Source: Bacteroidota bacterium | GTDB taxonomy: Bacteria; Bacteroidota; Bacteroidia; Flavobacteriales; Schleiferiaceae | DNA length: 64,000 nucleotides | Assembly: GCA_024742495.1 (NCBI GenBank) | Contig: JANSYJ010000001.1 | Coordinates: forward strand, 639,565 to 703,564 | Direction of reading: 5' to 3' | Shown here: one piece after another, positions 33,729-41,479 of the stretch | Layout: every line of letters begins with the position of its first letter | Position numbering within the stretch: position 1 is the first letter of the stretch | Position numbers and translations under genes: made by a program | Notes under the pieces: model-generated | The model's database searches: none | What the model was told of the DNA's origin: nothing | Seen by the model: only the letters and a program-made list of their open reading frames with translations

Positions 33729-35057
33729 TTAGGGTTTAGTATAATAAACAATAACAGTGGCTTTTTCCATAAGCCCTTCCCCTCCTCTTAAAACTGTCCG
33801 ATTTGCCGCAGTAGTACGGGTTCTCGGAACGAGCGCTAAAGTAGGGTTTTCACCGCAGTTTAACACTTCAAATAAATGTCTTCTTAGGTCCATTACGTAC
33901 TTGTTGTTTCTAAGTACGCCTCGGCTTAAAGCACCGCCGCCGCTTTCCGATTGAAAGTCGATAATTCGATCACCAAGGCTTTTTCCGTCCAAGATCCTAA
34001 TCTCCATATTAGAACTAGGCGCAACCGGTTCGCCGGTATTGGGCACCGTATAAACCTCTACTGCCGCGCTGTTAATTATAAATCCTTGTTGGATTAGATT
34101 TTCCACTTTGGCAGGATCAAATTTTAATGCCGTACACACGCCCCCCATACTTTGTATATAGGTTTGCGCTTCACCATTAAGGGAATCTTGAGCCATGTTT
34201 TCCAATGGACTTCCGCTATAAAACTGCTCGAAGGTGCTAAAATTTATAGGCTTGAGGCTTTTGTCTTGATCAATATTGAATTCGGCAAAAGTGGTGTCAT
34301 CATCATTGTGATAATAAACCCGAAGCCCGGTATAGTTGCTTGCCAGGTTTAAATCGAGAATGGCCTTTCCGGTTTCCGCGGCAACTCGAAGCCCATAGAA
34401 ATAATCCAAGAAGTCTCCGAAACTGCTAAACTCATCCGCCGAGCCATCGGCAATGTCGGCAAAAGCAGTTTGGAAGAAGTTAATGTCCATCGGGATAGCA
34501 ATCACAGGTGGAGCTATTTCGCCTTCAAAACGAGTATTGGTGAAGGCCCTAGGCATATAACCATCTAAGCGACCAATTTCGGCCCCAAGGGCAGGACTAT
34601 AACTGCTGTAATAAATGCTATCCTGACTAAACTCTTCCTCTAATTCATGAATTACCAAATTCATGGCTTGGCTAGTATCGCCGTAGGAATCGGTTATCCG
34701 AAGGTAGAAATAAACCGAGTCAACAATTGGGTTTTGACCAAAGTCGAGATCCAATTCATCCGGTATCACCTGCGTGTGCAAATAGGCTTCCTCACTGCCG
34801 AATAAATTACTTTCGGTACGACCTAAAAGGCGTAGTGGATTGTAGCCACCTAAGCTAAGTTGACTGTTGTAATCTAGCGCTACGATAATACTATCTACCG
34901 GAGCAGTCCAAGTTACAAGATTCAAATGCATGGAATCGGCTTCTACAACGCCACCGATAATCTGTTCAAAACCAAGATCATCAGTTGGCTTTTCGCAGCT
35001 TATAAAAAACAAAGGAGCCAAAAGTAAAATGGCTCTCTTTAGTTGCTTTAGGATCAT
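33729..35057 (-). CDS. DUF4270 family lipoprotein
   Basis: A 442-residue lipoprotein (lipobox FISC, Cys21). The opening EKPTDDLGFEQIIGG and repeated beta-rich segments match the DUF4270 family, which is limited to Bacteroidota and of unknown role; it is usually outer-membrane or surface associated. It sits 19 bp after the GT5-like gene and 12 bp before glmS, and this three-gene arrangement recurs in the phylum. The link to amino sugar or glycan supply is inferred from neighbours only. Confidence 0.88.
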   Translation of the reverse strand: MILKQLKRAILLLAPLFFISCEKPTDDLGFEQIIGGVVEADSMHLNLVTWTAPVDSIIVALDYNSQLSLGGYNPLRLLGRTESNLFGSEEAYLHTQVIPDELDLDFGQNPIVDSVYFYLRITDSYGDTSQAMNLVIHELEEEFSQDSIYYSSYSPALGAEIGRLDGYMPRAFTNTRFEGEIAPPVIAIPMDINFFQTAFADIADGSADEFSSFGDFLDYFYGLRVAAETGKAILDLNLASNYTGLRVYYHNDDDTTFAEFNIDQDKSLKPINFSTFEQFYSGSPLENMAQDSLNGEAQTYIQSMGGVCTALKFDPAKVENLIQQGFIINSAAVEVYTVPNTGEPVAPSSNMEIRILDGKSLGDRIIDFQSESGGGALSRGVLRNNKYVMDLRRHLFEVLNCGENPTLALVPRTRTTAANRTVLRGGEGLMEKATVIVYYTKP

Positions 35058-35076
35058 AAAGTGATGTTTTCCGGAA

Positions 35077-35898
35077 TTAAGCTAAGGATTCCTCCTCCAC
35101 GATAATCTCTTCGTAGAGTTTTGCGATTTCCTTGTTGGGCTCTTCCGCCTCAGTTAAATCAATTTTGTGAGTAACGTTAGACATCACATATTCTTTCATG
35201 CTTTCTTCCAACTTACTTCCCGAGAGGGCTACGCCGTCGCAATACTTCATGTTTGCTTGGTACACTTTCGTGATGTTGGCATCTGCATAAGGCGTGGTTT
35301 CCGCTTCTTCTAGTCCGTCGAATTCTAAATACTTCGGTAAGCCTTTGCTCATATTCTCCTCCGTTGCACCATATACAGATAATACCGTTTTACTATCGGC
35401 AAACATCGGATCATCATGATGGAACTTCTTAAGATATAAAGGAAGGAAACTCGCCATCCAACCATGACAGTGAATAATATCTGGACTCCAGCCTAACTTT
35501 TTAACTGTTTCAATTACTCCTCTACAAAAGAAGATGGCTCTTTTATCATTGTCTTCGTGGAAGTCTTCGTCCTCGGTGTAAAAAATGGATTTGCGCTTGA
35601 AGAATTCATCATTATCGATGAAATAAACCTGCATGCGAGCTTGAGGTACAGAAGCCACCTTAATAATAAGTGGCTGATCCTCATCATCTACAATAATATT
35701 AATTCCGCTTAAACGAATTACTTCATGTAATTGATGACGACGTTCATTAATGAGTCCATAACGAGGCATGAATACTCTTACCTGATGTCCACTTTCGTTC
35801 ATTTTTCTGGGCATTTCCAAAGAAGGTTTGGAAATTTCATTTTCGGGGAGGTAAGGGTGAATCTCCTGACTTACATACAGAATTCGCTTGCTATCCAT
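35077..35898 (-). CDS. Glycogen/starch synthase N-terminal-domain-only protein (GT5-like)
   Basis: A 273-residue protein equal to the N-terminal Rossmann domain of GT5 glycogen synthases: ILYVSQEIHPYLPENEISKPSLEMPRKMNESGHQVRVFMPRYG and IIHCHGWMASFLPLYLKK are visible in parts. The C-terminal ADP-glucose-binding domain is absent, and the K-x-G-G-L-like loop is altered, so catalysis is doubtful. Such short proteins are widely conserved in Bacteroidota and located near panC and DUF4270. The role may be regulatory or structural. It has a strong minus-strand promoter. Confidence 0.85.
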   Translation of the reverse strand: MDSKRILYVSQEIHPYLPENEISKPSLEMPRKMNESGHQVRVFMPRYGLINERRHQLHEVIRLSGINIIVDDEDQPLIIKVASVPQARMQVYFIDNDEFFKRKSIFYTEDEDFHEDNDKRAIFFCRGVIETVKKLGWSPDIIHCHGWMASFLPLYLKKFHHDDPMFADSKTVLSVYGATEENMSKGLPKYLEFDGLEEAETTPYADANITKVYQANMKYCDGVALSGSKLEESMKEYVMSNVTHKIDLTEAEEPNKEIAKLYEEIIVEEESLA

Positions 35899-35932
35899 GA
35901 TTCGAGTTTAATCTTCAATTTGAAAAGGTTTG

Positions 35933-35963
35933 CAAAAATATAGCTTTTTTGTGAATAACTCAA
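35933..35963 (-). promoter_or_regulatory. Complete promoter (-33 TTG, -7 TATTTTTG) for the GT5-DUF4270-glmS operon
   Basis: On the minus strand TTG (35963-35961) and TATTTTTG (35940-35933) are separated by exactly 20 nt, the usual Bacteroidota spacing. The start codon is 34 bp downstream at 35898. Confidence 0.75.
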
Positions 35964-36001
35964 TTTATAATAATAGCTTTACAAGCTGCAATGCCCTGAA
36001 A

Positions 36002-36844
36002 ATGCAAGTGTTTCAAAGAGTCAAGGACTTAAGCGATTTTCAACAAGATCTAGCAGCTAAGGGTGCTAGCCTTGGTTTTGTAGCCACCATGGGTGCATTA
36101 CACGAAGGGCACCTCAGTCTTTTAAAGCGTTCCATATCAGAGAACGAAGCCAGTATCGTAAGTATTTTTGTTAACCCTACTCAATTTAATCGAGCAGAGG
36201 ATTTACAGAACTATCCCATCCGCACCAATGAAGATTTACAACTTTTAGAAGCGGCCGGTTGCACCGCGGTATTTATGCCCCCAGTTGAAGAAATTTATGG
36301 CGATTCGGTAAAATCGGAGCAAATAGATTTAGTGGGATTAGACCAGGGTATGGAAGGAGAGTTTAGACCAGGGCATTTTGAAGGTGTAGCCACCGTGGTA
36401 AAGAGGTTTTTTGAAATCATCAAACCGCAAAGGGCCTATTTTGGGAATAAGGACTACCAGCAGGTGCTAATAGTAAAGCATGTCGCCAAACTATTTAATC
36501 TGCCTATTGAAGTAGTCGGAGTCCCAACTTCCCGCTATTCTAATGGATTGGCAATGAGCAGTCGCAACTTTAGGCTTTCTGAAAAAGGAATGGAAGAGGC
36601 CACCATCATCCATCAACAAATGATGTGGGCTCGCGCCAATTATAAGGATCTAAATCCGGAGGCACTCAAAGCGCAAATCCGTCTGCATTTTAAGGCGAGT
36701 AATCTCGAATTAGAATATGTAGAGTTTGCCGATTCCGAAGGCATGCATATCGTAAAGGAATGGTCTAATCATAAGTCTGTTCGTATCCTCATTGCCGCAT
36801 TTTGCGAAGGAGTAAGGCTTATCGATAACACCAGCTTATATTAG
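36002..36844 (+). CDS. panC: Pantoate--beta-alanine ligase
   Basis: A 280-residue pantothenate synthetase. The nucleotide-binding HxGH motif is in VATMGALHEGHLSLL, and NPTQFN, FGNKDYQQ and the MSSRN loop are all present. It joins pantoate and beta-alanine to give pantothenate. The frame extends upstream to 35930, but ATG 36002 (MQVFQRVKDL) fits the family length. panD follows 57 bp later with its own promoter. The upstream gene is divergent. Confidence 0.95.
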   Translation: MQVFQRVKDLSDFQQDLAAKGASLGFVATMGALHEGHLSLLKRSISENEASIVSIFVNPTQFNRAEDLQNYPIRTNEDLQLLEAAGCTAVFMPPVEEIYGDSVKSEQIDLVGLDQGMEGEFRPGHFEGVATVVKRFFEIIKPQRAYFGNKDYQQVLIVKHVAKLFNLPIEVVGVPTSRYSNGLAMSSRNFRLSEKGMEEATIIHQQMMWARANYKDLNPEALKAQIRLHFKASNLELEYVEFADSEGMHIVKEWSNHKSVRILIAAFCEGVRLIDNTSLY

Positions 36845-36889
36845 TTTCTTTGGCTCTAAATAGGCCTGTCATATTTAGACCTTATAAAC

Positions 36890-36897
36890 TACTTTTG
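36890..36897 (+). promoter_or_regulatory. -7 element TACTTTTG for panD, close to the ATG
   Basis: TAnnTTTG match ending only 4 bp before the panD ATG at 36902. If used, the transcript would be leaderless or have a leader of a few bases. Confidence 0.6.
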
Positions 36898-36901
36898 CAC
36901 C

Positions 36902-37252
36902 ATGTTAATAGAGGTCTTAAAATCCAAGATTCACCGCGTTAAGATAACAGGCGCCGATTTAAACTACATTGGGAGTATTACTATTGATGCGGACCTTATG
37001 GATGCGGCAAATCTAATTGCAGGCGAAAAGGTAAGTATTGTAAACATTAACAATGGTGAGCGTTTAGATACTTATGCCATAAAAGGCAGTCGCGGAAAAG
37101 GGGAAATTACCATGAATGGCCCCGCTGCTCGAAAGGTGCAAAAGGGCGACATCATTATTATTATCTCCTATGCCCAAATGGATTTCAATGAAGCCAAGGA
37201 GTTTCAGCCGACTATCATCTTCCCTAATGAGGAGAATAACACCTTAAACTAA
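36902..37252 (+). CDS. panD: Aspartate 1-decarboxylase proenzyme
   Basis: A 116-residue pyruvoyl enzyme that makes beta-alanine. The self-cleavage site is Gly24-Ser25 in NYIGSITID, giving the pyruvoyl group on the alpha chain; Lys9, Tyr22 and the [15 protein letters not shown] loop are conserved. Together with panC just upstream it completes the last two steps to pantothenate. The flippase-like gene follows 4 bp after its stop, so it may be co-transcribed. Confidence 0.95.
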   Translation: MLIEVLKSKIHRVKITGADLNYIGSITIDADLMDAANLIAGEKVSIVNINNGERLDTYAIKGSRGKGEITMNGPAARKVQKGDIIIIISYAQMDFNEAKEFQPTIIFPNEENNTLN

Positions 37253-37256
37253 AATT

Positions 37257-38261
37257 TTGAAAGCAAGGATAAAAGCCATCTTGAAGTATTTGCTTTTTAC
37301 AGCGGTTGCGGGCTTGTTTCTCTATTTGGCCTTTAGAACAGCAGACTGGACTAAGATGCTGGAAGATTTTCGTTCCGCAGATTACCGTTACGTAGTTTTA
37401 TCAATGCTGATGGGCTATGCAGCCTTTGTTTCTCGAGGGCTTCGTTGGAATTTACTGCTACGCCCATTGGGTAAAAGCGCTAAAAACTGGAATGCTATTC
37501 ACGCTATATCATTGGGCTACTTTGCCAATGCCTTAGTGCCAAGAGCGGGTGAAGTTATGCGCTGCACCTCTTTAAAAGAAACGGATGATATTCCACTGGA
37601 ACGCTTGTTTGGTACGGTGGTATTGGAACGCGTAATTGATGCCATAATCCTACTCAGCCTAATTTGCCTGGCTTTTGTAATTCAACTTGGCAACCTGCAA
37701 GCCTTTTTTGATCAGGCCTTAGCCGGTGGTGATCAACAGGCGGGTTCCTCTGGTATCGATTTAAAACTAGTCCTCTTGGGCATCATTGTACTTGTTGCCA
37801 TACTATTCTTAATTTTCCGGAAACGTATTCAGGCATTACCTCTTTTTGCCAAGGTTCGTCAACTATGGGAAGGCTTTAAAGAGGGTTTTAAGTCTTTATC
37901 TAAGGTGGAAAACAAATGGGCCTTTTATGGTCATACCCTCTTTATTTGGACCATGTACTTTACCATGATTTATGTGGTGATGTTCGCTCTTCCATCCACC
38001 AAGGATATTGGTTTAGGAAATGGCCTCTTTGTTATGGTGGCAGGCGGTATGGGGATGGTGGTTCCTACTCCGGGAGGCATAGGTTCTTATCATTACTTAG
38101 TGCAATTAGCTTTAAGCGTATTGGGCGTAGACAAGGCCGATGGCCTCACCTTCGCAACCCTAGTGCATAGTGGTCAGTTAGTAATGACCCTTTTAGCTGG
38201 CTCCTTCGCTATTCCTATGGTATACAGAGCCCGCAGAATTCTTAAAAAATCCAAAGCATGA
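37257..38261 (+). CDS. Flippase-like integral membrane protein (LPG synthase TM family)
   Basis: A 334-residue membrane protein with about eight helices, of the YbhN/AglD-like LPG_synthase_TM family. Key segments are FVSRGLRWNLLLRPLGK, LGYFANALVPRAGEVMRC (the RxGE motif) and PTPGGIGSYHYLVQ. Members are implicated in lipid or polyprenyl-linked transport, but the substrate here is unknown. It starts with TTG at 37257, the only sensible start before the first helix (KARIKAILKYLLF), 4 bp after panD. It overlaps the next gene by 4 bp. Confidence 0.88.
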   Translation: MKARIKAILKYLLFTAVAGLFLYLAFRTADWTKMLEDFRSADYRYVVLSMLMGYAAFVSRGLRWNLLLRPLGKSAKNWNAIHAISLGYFANALVPRAGEVMRCTSLKETDDIPLERLFGTVVLERVIDAIILLSLICLAFVIQLGNLQAFFDQALAGGDQQAGSSGIDLKLVLLGIIVLVAILFLIFRKRIQALPLFAKVRQLWEGFKEGFKSLSKVENKWAFYGHTLFIWTMYFTMIYVVMFALPSTKDIGLGNGLFVMVAGGMGMVVPTPGGIGSYHYLVQLALSVLGVDKADGLTFATLVHSGQLVMTLLAGSFAIPMVYRARRILKKSKA

Positions 38262-38629
38262 ACTTAAGAGAAGCTTTACGCAGTAAAAAACAATCGGTAT
38301 CCGCCATGAATTATCAAGCGAATGCTTGGCAGGTATATGGTGAAGATACCTTAGTTCTCTTTTATGCCGATTGGGCTTTTACCAGCACCAACCTCGATAA
38401 ATTATTAGACTATTTAAGTTTGGTGGATAAACTGGTGGTGGCGTTACCAGCCAAAAGTAAAGACGACACACTGTTTAGAATTGCTAACCTTCAGGTTGTA
38501 GATGGCATTGTGCTCTACGATGATATTCAGGCCTGTATGGAAGGTTTTAGTTCGACCAAATTCGCCTTTGAAGGAACCCAAGCACCTAGCGTTCCCACTG
38601 CCTTGAAATCGAGAATCCTAGACCTTTAA
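38258..38629 (+). CDS. Small unknown protein, possibly degenerate RfaE2/HldE-type nucleotidyltransferase
   Basis: A 123-residue protein that I cannot name with certainty. The segment from about residue 30 to 95 (TLVLFYADWAFTSTNLDKLL, then VDKLVVALPAKSKDD and VVDGIVLYDD) follows the pattern of the RfaE2/HldE cytidylyltransferase fold: first strand, helix, LVVAL strand and the VDYVVxF-like end. The catalytic HxGH motif is missing. It is coupled to its neighbours by a 4-bp overlap upstream and a 1-bp overlap with radA. Confidence 0.5.
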   Translation: MNLREALRSKKQSVSAMNYQANAWQVYGEDTLVLFYADWAFTSTNLDKLLDYLSLVDKLVVALPAKSKDDTLFRIANLQVVDGIVLYDDIQACMEGFSSTKFAFEGTQAPSVPTALKSRILDL

Positions 38630-39993
38630 TGGCTAAGGTAAAAACAGAATATACCTGCCAAAACTGTGGTTCTAGATTTTCGAAATGGATGGGACAATGT
38701 TCCCGATGCGGAGAATGGAACAGTATTGTTGAAGAAGTTCTCGAAGTAAAAAACGAAACCAAAGCTTGGGAGGCTAAAGAGGCCCCAAAAGCAGCCAAGG
38801 CCAAAGTTAGATCGGTTAAAGATTTTATTCCCGATCGTTCCGAGCGTTTTAGTAGTGGCGATCCAGAGCTGGACCGCGTATTAGGCGGTGGCATTGTGGA
38901 GGGTTCTGTAAGTTTAGTGGGTGGCGAACCAGGGATTGGAAAAAGCACCTTACTACTGCAAATGGCGGTAGGTATTCCGGTTAAGGTGCTCTATGTAAGC
39001 GGAGAAGAAAGTGAACAACAAGTCCAAATGCGGGCCCGAAGAATAGGCATACGAAACGACGATTGCTACCTCTTAACCGCCACTTCAACCCAAGAAATAT
39101 TTCAGCAAATAAAAAGCGAAAAGCCCGAAATCCTTATCGTGGATTCCATCCAAACCTTGCATTCTCCACTTATCGAATCCGCACCGGGATCGGTTTCTCA
39201 AATACGACAATGCTCTTCCGAATTAATTCAGTTCGCCAAAGAAACGGGTACCCCCGTATTCCTTATCGGACATATCACTAAGGAGGGACAAATTGCCGGA
39301 CCTAAATTACTGGAGCATATGGTGGATACCGTACTTCAGTTTGAGGGAGATCGCCATCATATTTATCGCCTGTTAAGAGCGCATAAAAACCGTTTTGGCT
39401 CTACCCACGAAATTGGGATTTACGAGATGCACGGCGAAGGCCTTCGTGCGGTTAGCAATCCCTCACAATTACTTATTTCAGATCGCGATGCCGGTTTGAG
39501 TGGGAATGCCATCGCCGCTACCTTAGAAGGTATCCGCCCCATGCTAATTGAAATTCAGGCACTTTGCAGTTCGGCGGTTTATGGTACACCCCAAAGAAGC
39601 ACTACCGGCTTTGACGCCAGACGATTAAATATGCTGCTAGCGGTTTTGGAAAAACGCTGTGGATTTCGGTTGGGAACCAAGGATGTTTTCTTAAATATTA
39701 CCGGTGGCATTAAAGTGGATGACCCATCAATAGACCTTGCGGTAGTAGCGGCAATCCTCAGTTCCAGTGAAGATATTGCCCTAGCTCCAAAAACATGTTT
39801 TGCGGCCGAAGTTGGGCTCAGTGGGGAATTACGTCCCGTCCCCCGACTTGAGCAACGCATTGGCGAAGCCGAAAAACTGGGCTTTGAGGAAATAATTTGC
39901 AGCGGCCACAGCAAATGGAACCGTAAAAAAGTGGGAATCAAAGTCATTGAATTCACCAAAGTGGAGGAGGTTTTCCAACACCTTTTCGGCTAA
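38629..39993 (+). CDS. radA: DNA repair protein RadA
   Basis: A 454-residue RecA-like protein for recombination intermediates. A C4 zinc finger is near the start (CQNCGSRFSKWMGQCSRCGEW), Walker A is GEPGIGKSTLL, and the RadA-specific motif KNRFGSTHEIGIYEM is present, followed by a Lon-protease-like domain (SSAVYGTPQRSTTGFDARRL). Full length. It is the last gene of the group with panD and the flippase-like gene, with which it has no known functional link. Confidence 0.96.
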   Translation: MAKVKTEYTCQNCGSRFSKWMGQCSRCGEWNSIVEEVLEVKNETKAWEAKEAPKAAKAKVRSVKDFIPDRSERFSSGDPELDRVLGGGIVEGSVSLVGGEPGIGKSTLLLQMAVGIPVKVLYVSGEESEQQVQMRARRIGIRNDDCYLLTATSTQEIFQQIKSEKPEILIVDSIQTLHSPLIESAPGSVSQIRQCSSELIQFAKETGTPVFLIGHITKEGQIAGPKLLEHMVDTVLQFEGDRHHIYRLLRAHKNRFGSTHEIGIYEMHGEGLRAVSNPSQLLISDRDAGLSGNAIAATLEGIRPMLIEIQALCSSAVYGTPQRSTTGFDARRLNMLLAVLEKRCGFRLGTKDVFLNITGGIKVDDPSIDLAVVAAILSSSEDIALAPKTCFAAEVGLSGELRPVPRLEQRIGEAEKLGFEEIICSGHSKWNRKKVGIKVIEFTKVEEVFQHLFG

Positions 39994-40022
39994 TATAAGC
40001 GGTGATTATGTTTTTCAAGGTG

Positions 40023-40034
40023 TGATATATATCA
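40023..40034. promoter_or_regulatory. Crp/Fnr-type palindrome upstream of mrp
   Basis: TGTGATATATATCATTA (40021-40037) contains the perfect 12-bp palindrome TGATATATATCA. It has the form TGTGAT-N4-ATCA seen again at 56616, about 28 bp before the -7 element, i.e. near -40 relative to the expected start of transcription. This fits a class-II activator site; the cognate regulator is not in the window. Confidence 0.6.
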
Positions 40035-40055
40035 TTACCTCAAGCCGAGCAAGTA

Positions 40056-40063
40056 TCTTACTT
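40056..40063 (+). promoter_or_regulatory. -7 element TACTTTTG for the mrp-nfu-kor operon
   Basis: TAnnTTTG match 23 bp before the ATG; no TTG at -33, consistent with dependence on the activator site just upstream. Confidence 0.7.
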
Positions 40064-40085
40064 TTGTATAAATTCTCATATTCCA

Positions 40086-41222
40086 ATGGCATACTCTAAA
40101 AGCGACTTCATTGAAGCTTTAAAAAATATACCCGCCACTAAGGGCGGCACTAACTTAGTTGAGGCTGGTCACGTAAAAAACCTTCAAATCTTTGGTGATG
40201 AGGTGGTTGTTGACGTGATTAGTGAATCTCCCGCGCTTCATGTAAAGAAGAAACTTGAGGTGGACATTTTAAAGGTGCTCCACGAAAACTTAGACAAGAA
40301 GCTCAAGATTAAAGTAAATATCGAGGTACCCAAAGCAGCGGAGGAAAGAGCAAATCAAATCCGAGGCGCGGCTTTACCGGGAGTTAAAAATATTATTGCA
40401 GTGGCCTCCGGAAAAGGGGGAGTAGGGAAATCTACCGTTGCTTCAAATTTGGCCATCAGCTTAAAGCAGATGGGTTTTAAGGTAGGAATTGTTGATGCGG
40501 ACATTTACGGGCCATCAATACCCACCATGTTTGACATTAGCAATGCCCGTCCGGGTACCATCAATGTAAATGGTGAAAGTAAGATGGACCCCGTTGAGGC
40601 CTATGGAATCAAGATATTGTCCATCGGCTTTTTTGCCAAACCGGATCAAGCAGTAGTTTGGCGCGGACCAATGGCCTCTAAAGCTTTAAATCAATTATTG
40701 CGCGATGCACATTGGGGCGAATTAGACTTTATGATTTTAGACTTACCTCCGGGTACTGGCGATATCCACCTCTCTACCGTTCAGGCGGTTCCCATTACTG
40801 GGGCGGTAATTGTTAGTACGCCGCAAAATGTGGCTTTGGCCGATGCGCGCAAAGGTGTAGCTATGTTTAGAGTGGATAATATTAATGTTCCGGTATTAGG
40901 TCTAATCGAAAACATGGCCTATTTCAGCCCACCGGAATTGCCAGATAACAAGTATCACATCTTCGGCGAGGATGGGGTTAAAAATCTGGCCAATCAACTT
41001 CAAGTACCCTTCCTTGGCGAATTGCCAATCGTGCAAAGCATAAGAGAAGCAGGAGATGTTGGACGGCCAGCAGCCCTGCAAGATGGAACCCTTGCCCAAA
41101 CCGCATTTACCGATATTACCAGACGTACAGTAGAAGAGTTGCTGCGCAGAAATGAAGAGCTGCCACCAACGGAAGTAGTACGAATTACCACCATGTCGGG
41201 CTGTTCGGCAGTTAAAAAATAA
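40086..41222 (+). CDS. Iron-sulfur cluster carrier Mrp/ApbC
   Basis: A 378-residue P-loop NTPase. The N-terminal 90 residues are a MIP18/DUF59 domain, and the ATPase carries the deviant Walker [10 protein letters not shown], the segment [14 protein letters not shown] and a C-terminal CxxxK-type end (GCSAVKK). It binds and delivers Fe-S clusters. It is directly upstream of an Nfu scaffold and the 2-oxoacid:ferredoxin oxidoreductase, an Fe-S enzyme, which strongly suggests it loads or supports that enzyme. Confidence 0.94.
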   Translation: MAYSKSDFIEALKNIPATKGGTNLVEAGHVKNLQIFGDEVVVDVISESPALHVKKKLEVDILKVLHENLDKKLKIKVNIEVPKAAEERANQIRGAALPGVKNIIAVASGKGGVGKSTVASNLAISLKQMGFKVGIVDADIYGPSIPTMFDISNARPGTINVNGESKMDPVEAYGIKILSIGFFAKPDQAVVWRGPMASKALNQLLRDAHWGELDFMILDLPPGTGDIHLSTVQAVPITGAVIVSTPQNVALADARKGVAMFRVDNINVPVLGLIENMAYFSPPELPDNKYHIFGEDGVKNLANQLQVPFLGELPIVQSIREAGDVGRPAALQDGTLAQTAFTDITRRTVEELLRRNEELPPTEVVRITTMSGCSAVKK

Positions 41223-41226
41223 TACT

Positions 41227-41475
41227 ATGGAAAACCGTGATGACATAATGAAGCGCATCCACATTGCTTTGGAAGAAATCCGCCCTTTCTTAAAGTCGGA
41301 TGGTGGCGATATATCCATAGTTGATTTGGAGGAAGATGGCACCGTAAAAGTGCAGTTACATGGCGCTTGTATTGGTTGTAGCGTAAACCAAATGACCCTT
41401 AAAAGCGGAGTGGAAATGACCATTAAAAAACATGCACCAGAAATCACTTCTGTGGTAGAGGTAAGCATGGCCTAG
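41227..41475 (+). CDS. NifU-like (Nfu) Fe-S scaffold protein
   Basis: An 82-residue Nfu domain with the cluster-binding motif GACIGCSVNQMTLKSGVE (cysteines CxxC). It receives or passes [4Fe-4S] clusters. It is 4 bp after mrp and 4 bp before korA, so the set looks like a single operon that makes and fills the Fe-S oxidoreductase. Confidence 0.93.
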   Translation: MENRDDIMKRIHIALEEIRPFLKSDGGDISIVDLEEDGTVKVQLHGACIGCSVNQMTLKSGVEMTIKKHAPEITSVVEVSMA

Positions 41476-41479
41476 GCAA

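Noticed and set aside
41000..41468. Minus-strand frames opposite mrp and nfu
   Set aside because: Antisense shadows of two strongly recognised genes.
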